A stretch of DNA of 57,659 nucleotides, from contig CADCVG010000116.1 in assembly GCA_902806075.1 (NCBI GenBank), positions 1 through 57,659 of the forward strand, given 5' to 3'. Of this stretch, positions 7,882 to 15,695 are shown piece after piece. A model generated the notes under the pieces. The model saw nothing but the letters and a program-made list of their open reading frames with translations. It did not search any database and was not told where the DNA came from. The translations under genes were made by a program, and so were the position numbers. How positions within the stretch are numbered: position 1 is the first letter of the stretch; every line of letters starts with the position of its first letter. This stretch comes from an uncultured Rubrobacteraceae bacterium. Its GTDB lineage: Bacteria; Actinomycetota; Rubrobacteria; Rubrobacterales; Rubrobacteraceae.

Positions 7882-9336
7882 CTAGAAGTTCTCCGCCAGG
7901 CCGGCCTTCTGGACGGGGTGCATCCTGAAGGGACCGGGGCGCTCGCCGCAGAGACGGGGGGTCGGGAAGATCTTGCCGGGGTTGCACAGGTTGTGTGGAT
8001 CGAACGCGCACCGGAGGAGCTGCATCGTCGCCATGTCGTCGTCGGTGAACATCTTCGGCATGTACTTCTTCTTGTCCTCGCCGATGCCGTGCTCGCCGGT
8101 AAGCGACCCGCCGTGCTCCAGGCAGGTCAAGACTATATCCCCGGCCAGCTTCTCGGCCTTCTCGGCCTCGCCGGGGTTGTCGTTGTCGTAGAGGACCAGC
8201 GGGTGGAGGTTGCCGTCGCCGGCGTGGAAGACGTTGGCGACGCGCATCCCGTACTCCTCGCCGAGCTGGTTGATCCTCTTCAAGACCGCTCCGAGCTCCG
8301 TGCGCGGGACGACCGAGTCCTGCACGTAGTAGTCGTTGCTGATACGGCCCATCGCCGCGAACGCCGCCTTGCGGCCCTTCCAGAACAGCGCCCGCTCGGC
8401 GTCGTCCTCGGCGATCCTTATCTCCGAGGCGTTCGCCTCCTCGCAGGCTTCTATGGTCCTCTGAAACTGATCCTCGGCCTCCGCCTCCGGCCCGTCGAGC
8501 TCGACGATCAGGATAGCTTCAGCCTCCGGGAAGCCCGGATGGACCGCCGTCTCGACCGCCTCAATACAAAGGGCATCCATCATCTCGATGGCCGCCGGTA
8601 CGATCCCGCCGCCGATTATCGCCGAGACCGCGTCCCCCGCCGCCTCGGTATCCTCGAAGGCCGCGAGCAGGGTCCTGACCGCCTCTGGCTTCCTGAGGAG
8701 TCGAAGCGTGATCTTGGTCGCTATCCCTAGAGTGCCCTCGGACCCGACGAGCGCTCCGAGCAACTCGTAGCCCGGAGCGTCCGGGGCCTTGCCGCCGCCG
8801 ATGTGTACGATGGATCCATCAGCCAGTACGACCTCCGCGCCCATGACGTGGTTCGTGGTGAAGCCGTACTTCAAGCAGTGGACGCCGCCAGAGTTCTCCG
8901 CCAGGTTTCCGCCGATCGAGGAGACGATCTGGCTCGCCGGGTCCGGCGCATAGTAGTAGCCTTCTCCGGCGACCTCCTGGCTGACCCAGATGTTTATTAC
9001 GCCCGGCTCGACGACGATGCGCTGGTTGGGGATGTCCACTTCGAGGATCTTACGCATCCTGCTCAAGACGATCAGGACGCCCGACTCGACCGGCAGGGCG
9101 CCGCCCGAGAGCCCGGTCCCGGAGCCGCGCGCGACGAACGGTATCCCCTCCTCGTAGCAGGTCCTCACTATCCGCTGGACGTGTTCGGCGGTCTCGGGGA
9201 GGACGACGAGGTCCGGGATGACACGGTAGTTCATCAGGCCGTCACACTCGTAGGAGCGGAGTTGCTCACGCTCGTGGACCACGCCCTCCGTGCCGAGTAT
9301 GGACTCCATCGCCCTTATAAGTTGCCCGCGCTCCAT
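7882..9336 (-). CDS. glcD: glycolate oxidase catalytic subunit GlcD
   Basis: First gene of the glycolate operon: the FAD-linked catalytic subunit that oxidises glycolate to glyoxylate. At 484 aa it has normal length. Motifs: PDLVVLPETAEHVQRIV, the FAD loop FVARGSGTGLSGGALP, DPASQIVSSIGGNLAENSGG, GSEGTLGIATKITL, and the C-terminal VFHAGDGNLHPL, TGEHGIG and FDPHNLCNPGKIFP with active-site His residues. Homologues include D-lactate dehydrogenases, so substrate choice is inferred from the neighbouring glcE, glcF and malyl-CoA-lyase-type gene. The ATG at 9334-9336 is followed directly by MERGQLIRAM, a usual beginning. Confidence 0.92.
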   Translation of the reverse strand: MERGQLIRAMESILGTEGVVHEREQLRSYECDGLMNYRVIPDLVVLPETAEHVQRIVRTCYEEGIPFVARGSGTGLSGGALPVESGVLIVLSRMRKILEVDIPNQRIVVEPGVINIWVSQEVAGEGYYYAPDPASQIVSSIGGNLAENSGGVHCLKYGFTTNHVMGAEVVLADGSIVHIGGGKAPDAPGYELLGALVGSEGTLGIATKITLRLLRKPEAVRTLLAAFEDTEAAGDAVSAIIGGGIVPAAIEMMDALCIEAVETAVHPGFPEAEAILIVELDGPEAEAEDQFQRTIEACEEANASEIRIAEDDAERALFWKGRKAAFAAMGRISNDYYVQDSVVPRTELGAVLKRINQLGEEYGMRVANVFHAGDGNLHPLVLYDNDNPGEAEKAEKLAGDIVLTCLEHGGSLTGEHGIGEDKKKYMPKMFTDDDMATMQLLRCAFDPHNLCNPGKIFPTPRLCGERPGPFRMHPVQKAGLAENF

Positions 9337-9710
9337 AAGCTCCTCCTCGGGGAGGGACCCGATCCTCCTGGCCTGTACCGTGCTCCGCCCCTTCTTCTAT
9401 AAGGGTGAGGATGGCCGGTCCCTATCGTCCCTTCGCTTTCGACTACTCCAATACTTGATCCACGATGATCGTAAACGGCGGCAGCGTTCCATACTCCCCG
9501 TCCCCAAAACCATCCCCGGATCTCATTCACAATTCTACCCTAAAGCCCGGAGCGGGATCACGGTTCGAGCAGCCCTCGCTACACCCAAGCCCCCGAACCC
9601 TATACACCCACCCATCCCGCCCACACCTTTACTCTGCGGAAGCGATCCGCATGACCGCTGTGGCGCGTACAAAGGGATGCAGGCTGAGACCGTTATCGAG
9701 AGGGGAGACC
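9337..9710. other. divergent intergenic region between glcD and the propeller lipoprotein
   Basis: About 370 bases separate the leftward glycolate operon from the rightward lipoprotein gene, so both promoters should lie here. Reading frames that cross it are low-complexity and have no ribosome site. I see no clear palindrome or terminator that would identify an operator. Confidence 0.4.
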
Positions 9711-10739
9711 ATGATCCACCCCGGAACAAAGCACAACATCGGAGTAAAGTCCGTAGCCGCCTTACTCCTTCTCGCCCTCGTACTCGCCTCTTGCGGCGGC
9801 GAGACGGATAATGAGGGTAGCAAGAACGGAGGTGCGTCCGAACAGGACGGGACCACGCGGGAGGCGGCTTCGAGCGCCGGGCAATACGTGCTTCCGGGAG
9901 CTGAGATCTACCCGGAGGGCGTCGCCTACCAACCCGAGACCGGCAACTTCTTCGTCGGCAGCACCACGGACGGCGCGGTCTTCAGGGGCAGCGTCGAAAA
10001 CGGCGGCGAGACGGAGGTCTTTCTGGAGCCCGGGAGCGACGGGCGGGAGACCGCCGTTGGCATGAAGGTGAACCAGATGGGACAGCTGTTCATAGCCGGC
10101 GGGGATACGGGCCGGATCTCCGTCTACGATACCCCTTCGGGAAACCTGATACAGGCGCTAGACACGCCGAGCGCCGAGATGACCTTCATCAACGACGTGG
10201 CCGTGACGCCCGACGGAAGCGCCTATTTCACCGATTCGATGCGGCCCGTGCTGTTCAAAGTGTCTGCTTCCGGCGGAGCGGTAGGCGACGTCGAGTCATG
10301 GCTGGACCTCGAAGGGACGGCCATAGAGTATGGGGAAGGTTTCAACCTCAACGGCATCGCCGCGACGGAGAACGGCCGGTACCTGGTTACGGTGCAGTCG
10401 AACACGGGGAAGCTCTTCCGCATAGATACACAGAGCAAGGAGGTCGTGGAGATAGACCTCGGCGGCGAGACGCTGGAGAACGGCGACGGCATCCTGCTCG
10501 ACAGCCAGACCCTGTACGTGGTGCGCAACCAGCAGGCCCTGATCGTCCCGGTCGAGCTCTCGGAGGACTTCGCGAGCGGCGAGGTCGGCGAGGGCTTCAC
10601 AGACCTCTCCCTGGCCTACCCGACGACGATAGCCAAATACGACGACCGCCTGCTCGTCGTCAACTCACAGTTCGACAGGCGCCGGTCGGGCGAGGACCCG
10701 GAGTTGCCGTTCACCATCTCCGAGATCGAGCTCCCCTGA
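9711..10739 (+). CDS. lipoprotein with SMP-30/gluconolactonase-like beta-propeller
   Basis: A 342-aa exported lipoprotein. The start ATG follows GAGGGGAGACC. Residues 1-30 form a lipoprotein signal: a basic start, hydrophobic SVAALLLLALVLA and the lipobox cysteine in LASCGG, then an acidic and Ser-rich linker. The rest repeats a strand pattern typical of six-bladed SMP-30/NHL propellers, for example INDVAVTPDGSAYFTDSMRP, LNGIAATENGRYLVTVQSN and GDGILLDSQTLYVV. Substrate is unknown; such proteins are sugar-lactone hydrolases or binding proteins. A longer upstream frame exists (from 9465) but reads as noise before the signal peptide. Confidence 0.8.
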   Translation: MIHPGTKHNIGVKSVAALLLLALVLASCGGETDNEGSKNGGASEQDGTTREAASSAGQYVLPGAEIYPEGVAYQPETGNFFVGSTTDGAVFRGSVENGGETEVFLEPGSDGRETAVGMKVNQMGQLFIAGGDTGRISVYDTPSGNLIQALDTPSAEMTFINDVAVTPDGSAYFTDSMRPVLFKVSASGGAVGDVESWLDLEGTAIEYGEGFNLNGIAATENGRYLVTVQSNTGKLFRIDTQSKEVVEIDLGGETLENGDGILLDSQTLYVVRNQQALIVPVELSEDFASGEVGEGFTDLSLAYPTTIAKYDDRLLVVNSQFDRRRSGEDPELPFTISEIELP

Positions 10740-10824
10740 ACCGCTGGTAGAGCCCTCGCGCCATCCAGTCCCCGCTGCCCGGCGTATGTAGACAACGTAG
10801 GATAGCTATATCAAGGAGGATGGA

Positions 10825-11310
10825 ATGAGAGCACTAAGTCTCGCGCCATTGGCCCGGCTCGCGAGCCTCGCCCCGCTCGCCGTGCGAGTGATAGTCGGAA
10901 TAATCATGTTCGCGCACGGGTTGCAGAAGCTCACCGGAGGGCCGGGAAACTTCGGCCAAGGCCTTGCGGGGATGGGCGTACCCTTGCCGGTGCTCATGGC
11001 ATACGTAGTGACGCTCGTGGAGTTGATCGGCGGCATCTTGCTCATCGCCGGGCTCTTGTCGCGGCTCGCCGCCCTACTGCTCACGATCGACCTCGTCGTC
11101 GCGATCCTGCTCGTCAAAGTCACCACAGGACTTATCGCGCCCCAGGGCAGCGGAGCCGGCGCGGAGCTGGACCTTGCCCTCATCGCGGGGCTCCTCGTGA
11201 TCCTGCTGGCAGGCCCGGGCAAGCTCTCGCTCGACTACGCGCTCGGCCTCGATAGAGACCCGATTACGGAAGGAACGACGGCCGGGGGAGACCGGGCGAG
11301 AAGCACCTAG
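10825..11310 (+). CDS. DoxX family membrane protein
   Basis: A 161-aa integral membrane protein with four predicted helices: LAVRVIVGIIMFAHG, VLMAYVVTLVELIGGILLIAGLL, LAALLLTIDLVVAILLVKV and LALIAGLLVILLAGPG. The RVIVGIIMFAHGLQKL opening and the GPGKLSLDYALG ending are characteristic of DoxX. Members have been linked to thiol and redox stress or to quinone-linked oxidation, but the role here is unknown. The ATG follows AAGGAGGATGGA. A GC-rich hairpin follows the stop. Confidence 0.85.
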   Translation: MRALSLAPLARLASLAPLAVRVIVGIIMFAHGLQKLTGGPGNFGQGLAGMGVPLPVLMAYVVTLVELIGGILLIAGLLSRLAALLLTIDLVVAILLVKVTTGLIAPQGSGAGAELDLALIAGLLVILLAGPGKLSLDYALGLDRDPITEGTTAGGDRARST

Positions 11311-11325
11311 CAAGAGGTCCACACC

Positions 11326-11354
11326 CCCGGCGGGTGCGCCTGGCATCCGCCGGG
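11326..11354 (+). terminator. GC-rich 12-bp hairpin after the DoxX gene
   Basis: CCCGGCGGGTGC (11326-11337) pairs with GCATCCGCCGGG (11343-11354) over a five-base loop. The only irregular pair is G-T, which pairs in RNA from the plus strand but would be a mismatch on the minus strand, so it fits the rightward transcript. There is no T-tract, so it may stabilise the 3' end rather than terminate. Confidence 0.45.
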
Positions 11355-11412
11355 AGTATGATGCGGTCGTTGGAGAAGGGCCCGCGGGGAAAGCGGGGAA
11401 AGGAGGATACTC

Positions 11413-11664
11413 GTGTCGGAGTCCAGGTCCACGCAGGGAGAGCAACCGTTGGTCAGGCAGATCGACGAAGTACAGCCGCTCGTAAGACCGGCCAGCGGGG
11501 AGCAGCACGAAGCCCCCCACGCGGCGGAGCAGCAGCAGGAAGCCTCCCAGACGGAAGAGCGAGAAGAATCGCGCGACCAGGAAGAAGCTCACCCCGACAA
11601 GGATGAGCAGGGAGAAGACAAAGGTCTGCTGCAGAAGATCAAAGACAAACTCACGGGCGAGTAG
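11413..11664 (+). CDS. small hydrophilic protein with a dehydrin K-segment-like C-terminus
   Basis: An 83-aa protein, almost free of hydrophobic residues except at the end, rich in Glu, Gln, Asp and Lys and probably disordered. Residues 68-82 (EDKGLLQKIKDKLTG) align without gaps to the plant dehydrin K-segment consensus EKKGIMDKIKEKLPG: nine of fifteen are identical and most others conservative. That segment forms an amphipathic helix that binds membranes and proteins during drying. The GTG start has a strong GGAAAGGAGGA upstream, so translation is well supported. The function (desiccation or stress protection) is inference from composition and this motif. Confidence 0.75.
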   Translation: MSESRSTQGEQPLVRQIDEVQPLVRPASGEQHEAPHAAEQQQEASQTEEREESRDQEEAHPDKDEQGEDKGLLQKIKDKLTGE

Positions 11665-11670
11665 ACGCGA

Positions 11671-11699
11671 GGCGCAAGAGTAGATACTTCTCGCCTCTC
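11671..11699 (+). terminator. hairpin downstream of the small hydrophilic gene
   Basis: GAGGCG (11671-11676) pairs with CGCCTC (11694-11699), with partial pairing of the inner AAGAGTA and TACTTCT. It begins seven bases after the stop codon. No T-run follows, so termination is only likely, not certain. Confidence 0.4.
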
Positions 11700-12101
11700 A
11701 CAAGCTCGGCCTTCGAACTGGCGAGTAGCGGCCACCAGCAGACGAAGCCAAGACTCCTGGCATCCGGTTTAAGGCGGTTCGCACCTGGAAGCGAGATGAG
11801 ACTTCGAACAGCCGCCGCACAGATAGACAGAACGCGGCTCCGCCTGAACAACCTCCTCCGGCGTCCGGCACGCGATTACCAGGGCCTATCGCGGGCCGCA
11901 TGACCAGTTCGCGCTTCGCCGCCTTCGCGCAGCTCTTACCCGATCGCGCCGTCCTCTCCCCTGGTACAGCTTCCCAACACGCTTGGGTAACACGCTACTC
12001 ACCTCACAGGCGCGTAGCTAGGAGTTGCGCTGGGGCCGGCGCACGGTTAATCTGCCGCAAGGGAAGAAGTGGCATTCGTAAGAGGGAGAAGAGAGGCGCC
12101 A
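11700..12101. other. intergenic region upstream of the lactate permease
   Basis: About 400 bases without a supported gene. A 197-codon plus-strand frame crosses it but overlaps the permease gene in another frame and has no family-like sequence. The last 30 bases are purine-rich (AGAGGGAGAAGAGAGG) and hold the permease ribosome site. The permease promoter must be here, but I cannot define it. Confidence 0.4.
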
Positions 12102-13856
12102 ATGTTCGATGCTTTTACACAGAACTACACGCCGCTGGGGAACGAGTACGTGTCGGCGATCTTCGCCGCCATACCCGTACTGGTGCTGCTCCTCATGCTT
12201 GGTGTCTTCCGAACGGCCGCCCACTGGGCCGCGCTCGGGGGGCTAGTCTCGGCCTTCCTCGTCGCCCTCCTGTTCTACGGGATGCCTGCGGGGCTCGCGC
12301 TCTCCGCCGGGGCACACGGGGCGGTCTTCGGGCTTTGGCCGATCACCTGGATCGTCATCAACGCCCTCTTCCTGCACAACCTGACCGTCGAGACGGGACG
12401 TTTCGACATCGTGCGCGAGTCGCTGGCTTCGCTCACGACCGACCGCAGGATACAGGCGATCATCATAGCGTTCGCCTTCGGCGCGTTGCTTGAGGGCATC
12501 GCCGGGTTCGGGGCGCCCGTGGCGATCACGGCGGCGATCATGGCGTCCCTGGGCTTCAACCCCCTCTACGCCGCCTCCATAGCCCTGCTCGCCAATACGG
12601 CGCCCGTGGCGTTCGGTTCTTTGGGTGTCCCGATCACCACCCTGGGCGGACTCGTCGCGCCCATCGTTGGCAACGAGGATACCGGCGCGGTCACCAACGC
12701 GCTCTCGGCGATGGTCGGCAGGCAGCTACCGCTCTTCTCCATCATCGTCCCGGGGTTCATGATCTTCGTGATGGCTGGCTGGCGCGGCATGATGCAGGTC
12801 ATGCCCGCCGTGCTGACGGCCGGCGTAACCTTCGCCGTCACCCAGTTCATCACGGCGAACTTCCTCGGCCCGATCCTGGTGGACGTGCTCTCCGCCCTGG
12901 TCTGTCTGGGCGCCCTGGTACTGCTGCTCCGGGTGTGGCAGCCCGCGACCACCTGGCGCTTCGAGGACGAGCCGGAGGAGTCTTCCGGCAGCCCCAGCAC
13001 CTCGGACAGAGGGTCCGCCGGCCCGACGAGCGGGTTCGCCGCAGGCACCCCTTCGGTAGGCGGCGGCCAGCAGTTCAAAGCCTTCCTGCCGTACATCATC
13101 CTTGTAGTGGTCGTCCTTATCGCCAAGATCGGCACTATCTCCAAGAACATTCCGGACGCCATCAACGTAACGGCGCTCCTTCAGAAGGCGACTATCCCGA
13201 TCGAGTGGCCGGGCCTGCACAACCTGGCCATCCGAGTCCCCCCCATCGTCCCTGAGGAGACCCCGTACCCTGCGGTGTACAGCTGGGACATCCTCAACGC
13301 CGCCGGGACCGTGGTGCTCTTCGCGGCGATCATCGCCGGGTTCGCCATGGGCGCTGGTCTTGGCACCCAACTGAGGATCTACGGAAGAACGCTCAGACAG
13401 CTCGCGTTCGCGATCATCACCATCGCGATGATCCTGGCGCTCGCCTTTATCATGAACTACTCGGGAGCGACCTCGACCCTGGGCCTCGCGTTCGCCGGCA
13501 CGGGCCTCCTCTTCCCGTTCTTCTCGGCGTTTATCGGGTGGCTTGGCGTGGTGCTCTCGGGCTCGGACACCTCGTCCAACAGCCTCTTTGGACCGATGCA
13601 GACCATCACCGCCCAGCAGCTCGGGGTCGAGCCGGCGCTCGCGGGGGCGACGAACTCCAGCGGCGGGGTGATGGGGAAGATGATCTCCCCGCAGAACCTC
13701 ACCGTCGGCGCGTCTGCCATAGGCCAGGCCGGCCGCGAACCGGACATCTTCCGCATGACGCTGAAGTGGTCGCTCATGCTCACGGTCGCGATGGGCATAC
13801 TTGCCATGATCCAGGCGTACATAATCCCCGGGATCATCCCCTCCCTCGGAGGCTGA
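12102..13856 (+). CDS. lctP: L-lactate permease (LctP family)
   Basis: A 584-aa multi-spanning transporter that imports lactate, and often glycolate, with protons. Family landmarks: an N-terminal MFDAFTQNYTPLGNEYVSA, hydrophobic segments from residue 20 on, LEGIAGFGAPVAITAAIMASLGF, NTAPVAFGSLGVPITTLG, and the C-terminal MNYSGATSTLGLAFAGTG and SDTSSNSLFGPMQ. A hydrophilic Ser/Gly-rich loop around residues 290-330 separates two membrane halves. The reading frame is open eleven codons further upstream, but the ATG at 12102 follows AGAGGGAGAAGAGAGG and gives the standard N-terminus. Its substrate matches the LutABC and GlcDEF enzymes in the same window. Confidence 0.92.
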   Translation: MFDAFTQNYTPLGNEYVSAIFAAIPVLVLLLMLGVFRTAAHWAALGGLVSAFLVALLFYGMPAGLALSAGAHGAVFGLWPITWIVINALFLHNLTVETGRFDIVRESLASLTTDRRIQAIIIAFAFGALLEGIAGFGAPVAITAAIMASLGFNPLYAASIALLANTAPVAFGSLGVPITTLGGLVAPIVGNEDTGAVTNALSAMVGRQLPLFSIIVPGFMIFVMAGWRGMMQVMPAVLTAGVTFAVTQFITANFLGPILVDVLSALVCLGALVLLLRVWQPATTWRFEDEPEESSGSPSTSDRGSAGPTSGFAAGTPSVGGGQQFKAFLPYIILVVVVLIAKIGTISKNIPDAINVTALLQKATIPIEWPGLHNLAIRVPPIVPEETPYPAVYSWDILNAAGTVVLFAAIIAGFAMGAGLGTQLRIYGRTLRQLAFAIITIAMILALAFIMNYSGATSTLGLAFAGTGLLFPFFSAFIGWLGVVLSGSDTSSNSLFGPMQTITAQQLGVEPALAGATNSSGGVMGKMISPQNLTVGASAIGQAGREPDIFRMTLKWSLMLTVAMGILAMIQAYIIPGIIPSLGG

Positions 13857-13866
13857 CCCGGAGAGC

Positions 13867-13903
13867 AGGGTGCCGGCACCCCGAGGCCGGCACCCTCTTA
13901 TTT
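13867..13903 (+). terminator. Rho-independent terminator after lctP
   Basis: A perfect 11-bp stem, AGGGTGCCGGC (13867-13877) with GCCGGCACCCT (13886-13896), an eight-base loop and then CTTATTT. It lies eleven bases after the lctP stop and between converging genes, so it may also work for the leftward transcript. Confidence 0.85.
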
Positions 13904-14605
13904 ATCCAGCCTCACAGGGCCAGCAGTAGCGCGGACGACTCCCACGTTCCTCGGCAGTTCCTCTTTGAGGACGTTCATGATCGTCCCCCCGCCAAAAAGG
14001 AGTGAGCACGGCAACAGCGGCCTCGCACCTCGGCGAGGAGGCCGACAGCCCAGCCGAGTATAACGGCGGCAGAGATCACCCACCGCCCCACCCTCACGTA
14101 CGCCCCCGTGTGGTGCGCGCAGGCCATAGTCGTTGACCACGAAGTGCAGGGCCATAGCGACGGAGAGCAGCAGCAGGTTCTCCAGGCCCGAGTCCAGCCG
14201 GTGGAGGAGCAAGTAGCCGATGATGGCGTTGTAGACGGCGAACGAGGAGATGTGCAGCCAGAAGACACCCTGGCCGGTCGAGTCCCCCCTTCCGGCCTTG
14301 CGCCCGCGGGAGCCCCTGGCACTCTGCTCCAGACCGTAGAAGAAGACGAGACCCAGGAGCGAGACGAGGTAGACGTGGTACTCGAGAAAGGCGAGCTCCT
14401 CGCCCACCGCCCCGGCTATGGTCTCCTGGCTCTCCGCGAGTTCGGGGAGCAGGTGTACGAAGACGTAGGCGACGGAGACGCCACCCCCCACCGAGAGCCA
14501 GACACTGCGCGGGGTGCCTCCGAGAAAGCGCAGCCTGCCGCTGAAGAGATACACTACCACCAGACCGGCGACGGCGAGGAACGAGGCGGGTACGACCATA
14601 TTCAC
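13898..14605 (-). pseudogene. frameshifted ZIP-like multispan membrane protein
   Basis: The main frame gives an intact membrane start (FLAVAGLVVVYLFSGRLRFL, SVAYVFVHLLPEL, YLVSLLGLVFFYGLE, VFWLHISSFAVYNAIIGYLLL, MALHFVVNDYGLR), then turns into Arg/Gly-rich noise at about 14110. The continuation HTGAYVRVGRWVISAAVILGWAVGLLAEV is in another frame, a short EAAVAVLTP stretch is in the third, and the ending TIMNVLKEELPR returns to the first. The joins fall in or next to homopolymers (GGGGG near 14103-14107, TTTTT and GGGGGG near 13987-14000). The LxxGGTIMNVLKEELP ending and His-rich helices resemble ZIP-type metal transporter relatives, but I do not recognise the family with certainty. The start is the GTG at 14603-14605 (an ATG lies two codons in). 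It is the last gene of the operon that begins with the molybdopterin oxidoreductase. Confidence 0.65.
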
Positions 14606-14675
14606 GGCTTCTACCTACCCGCGTGCGAGCACCGGACCGTAGCTCGCATGGTTTCAGGATGACTCTCGTGCAGCC

Positions 14676-15233
14676 TCACCCTTTGGCCACCCAGACCGGC
14701 ACCGGTACACCGAGGAGGCGGTTGATAAGCCAGCCGGCGACGGTCAAGATCACGACGCCCACCATCAGCATGGTCATCTCCAGCGAGGTCTGTAAGAACC
14801 CGAGGCTCACGATGAGCGTGGTCGCGCCCGTCGGCGGGTGCGAGGAGCGCAATAGCAGCAACACCGCCCCGGTGAGCGCGACCGAGAACGCCCCGGCACC
14901 GATGCGAGCGAGCGTCACGCCCTCTTGGAGTATGCTGCCGTCGTCGAGCAGGCCGAAGACGGCGAGCGAGAGGGCGCCGGCCAGGATCGCCACGAAGTGG
15001 CCGATCAGAGTGTTGCGCGGACTCGAGGGCTTGGCCATCGGCTGCTCGAACAAGAGGAGCGCCGTAGGCCCCAGGCTCGGGAAGAGCAGCGGCTGCCTGA
15101 AAGCGTACGCCGCCAGCCCACTCACCGCGAGGGCGAGCAGGCAGGTGACGATCGTGTAGAGCGCCTCGCCCCACCTCTCGCCGAGGCGTTCTACGAGCAG
15201 CCGATGGAAGCCGTGATGCTCCTCCTCGCTCAC
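14676..15233 (-). CDS. HPP family membrane protein
   Basis: A 185-aa HPP protein with four membrane segments (TIVTCLLALAVSGLAAYAF, LIGHFVAILAGALSLAVFGLL, IGAGAFSVALTGAVLLLL, MLMVGVVILTVAGWLI) and the name-giving motif SSHPPTGATTLIVSLG. Other marks are FPSLGPTALLLFEQPMAKPSSPRNTLIGH. Plant and cyanobacterial relatives have been described as nitrite transporters; whether that holds here is inference. I place the start at the GTG at 15231-15233, which shares a base with the TAG of the upstream gene (TAGTG). The frame is open a further 19 codons to another GTG. Confidence 0.85.
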   Translation of the reverse strand: MSEEEHHGFHRLLVERLGERWGEALYTIVTCLLALAVSGLAAYAFRQPLLFPSLGPTALLLFEQPMAKPSSPRNTLIGHFVAILAGALSLAVFGLLDDGSILQEGVTLARIGAGAFSVALTGAVLLLLRSSHPPTGATTLIVSLGFLQTSLEMTMLMVGVVILTVAGWLINRLLGVPVPVWVAKG

Positions 15234-15691
15234 TACGAAGCTACGATGAGCGTCTGGGGCGCGGCCTCCTTCATCCGCGTCCTCAACCACTTGAGTTGAT
15301 TGGAAGTCTCAACCTCGCAAGAGTCGACGACCTCCAGAAGCTCCCCGTCGCGCATCCCCTGGGCGGCCTGCCCGATCATGGTCCACGAGATGTCGCAAGC
15401 ACTCGCCACCAGGTACAGATCCTGCATATCTCGCAAGAGCCCCAAAGATCCGCTCCTGGTCTGGTCTAAGAACTCGTGGTAGAGCAACTCGGGCTCCTCG
15501 GGCTTCTCCTCACCGTAGCGGTCCACGAAGGACTTTAACTTTTCGGCGTGACTCTCGCACTGTTTGGCCAGGGTATGCGTGATGTAGTAGACGTCGGCCT
15601 CCTGGGCGTGGGCCTCGCCGACCTTGCGGTAGCCGTCGGCCAGGTCGAACTCCGTCTGGCACAGATACCCCAGATAGTTCGCAAGATGCAC
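15233..15691 (-). CDS. uncharacterised helical protein in the oxidoreductase operon
   Basis: A 152-aa soluble protein made mostly of amphipathic helices: a start MHLANYLGYLCQTEFDLADGYRKV, a His/Glu/Tyr-containing second helix (AHAQEADVYYITHTLAKQCESHAEKLKSF at about residues 27-55), and two later helices. The His and Glu spacing recalls four-helix, ferritin-like proteins, but the metal-ligand pattern is not clear enough to assign. The gene starts five bases after the oxidoreductase stop, with GGGAGG overlapping that stop, and runs directly into the HPP gene, so it belongs to this operon. I do not recognise the family by name. Confidence 0.7.
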   Translation of the reverse strand: MHLANYLGYLCQTEFDLADGYRKVGEAHAQEADVYYITHTLAKQCESHAEKLKSFVDRYGEEKPEEPELLYHEFLDQTRSGSLGLLRDMQDLYLVASACDISWTMIGQAAQGMRDGELLEVVDSCEVETSNQLKWLRTRMKEAAPQTLIVAS

Positions 15692-15695
15692 GGTT

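Noticed and set aside
6841-8730. 629-codon open frame on the plus strand
   Set aside because: It lies opposite glcE and glcD, is Arg/Val/Leu-rich without motifs, and is a GC-rich shadow of the real genes.
9465-9710. N-terminal extension of the propeller lipoprotein
   Set aside because: The in-frame upstream part is Pro/Ser-rich noise; a lipoprotein signal and good ribosome site define the start at 9711.
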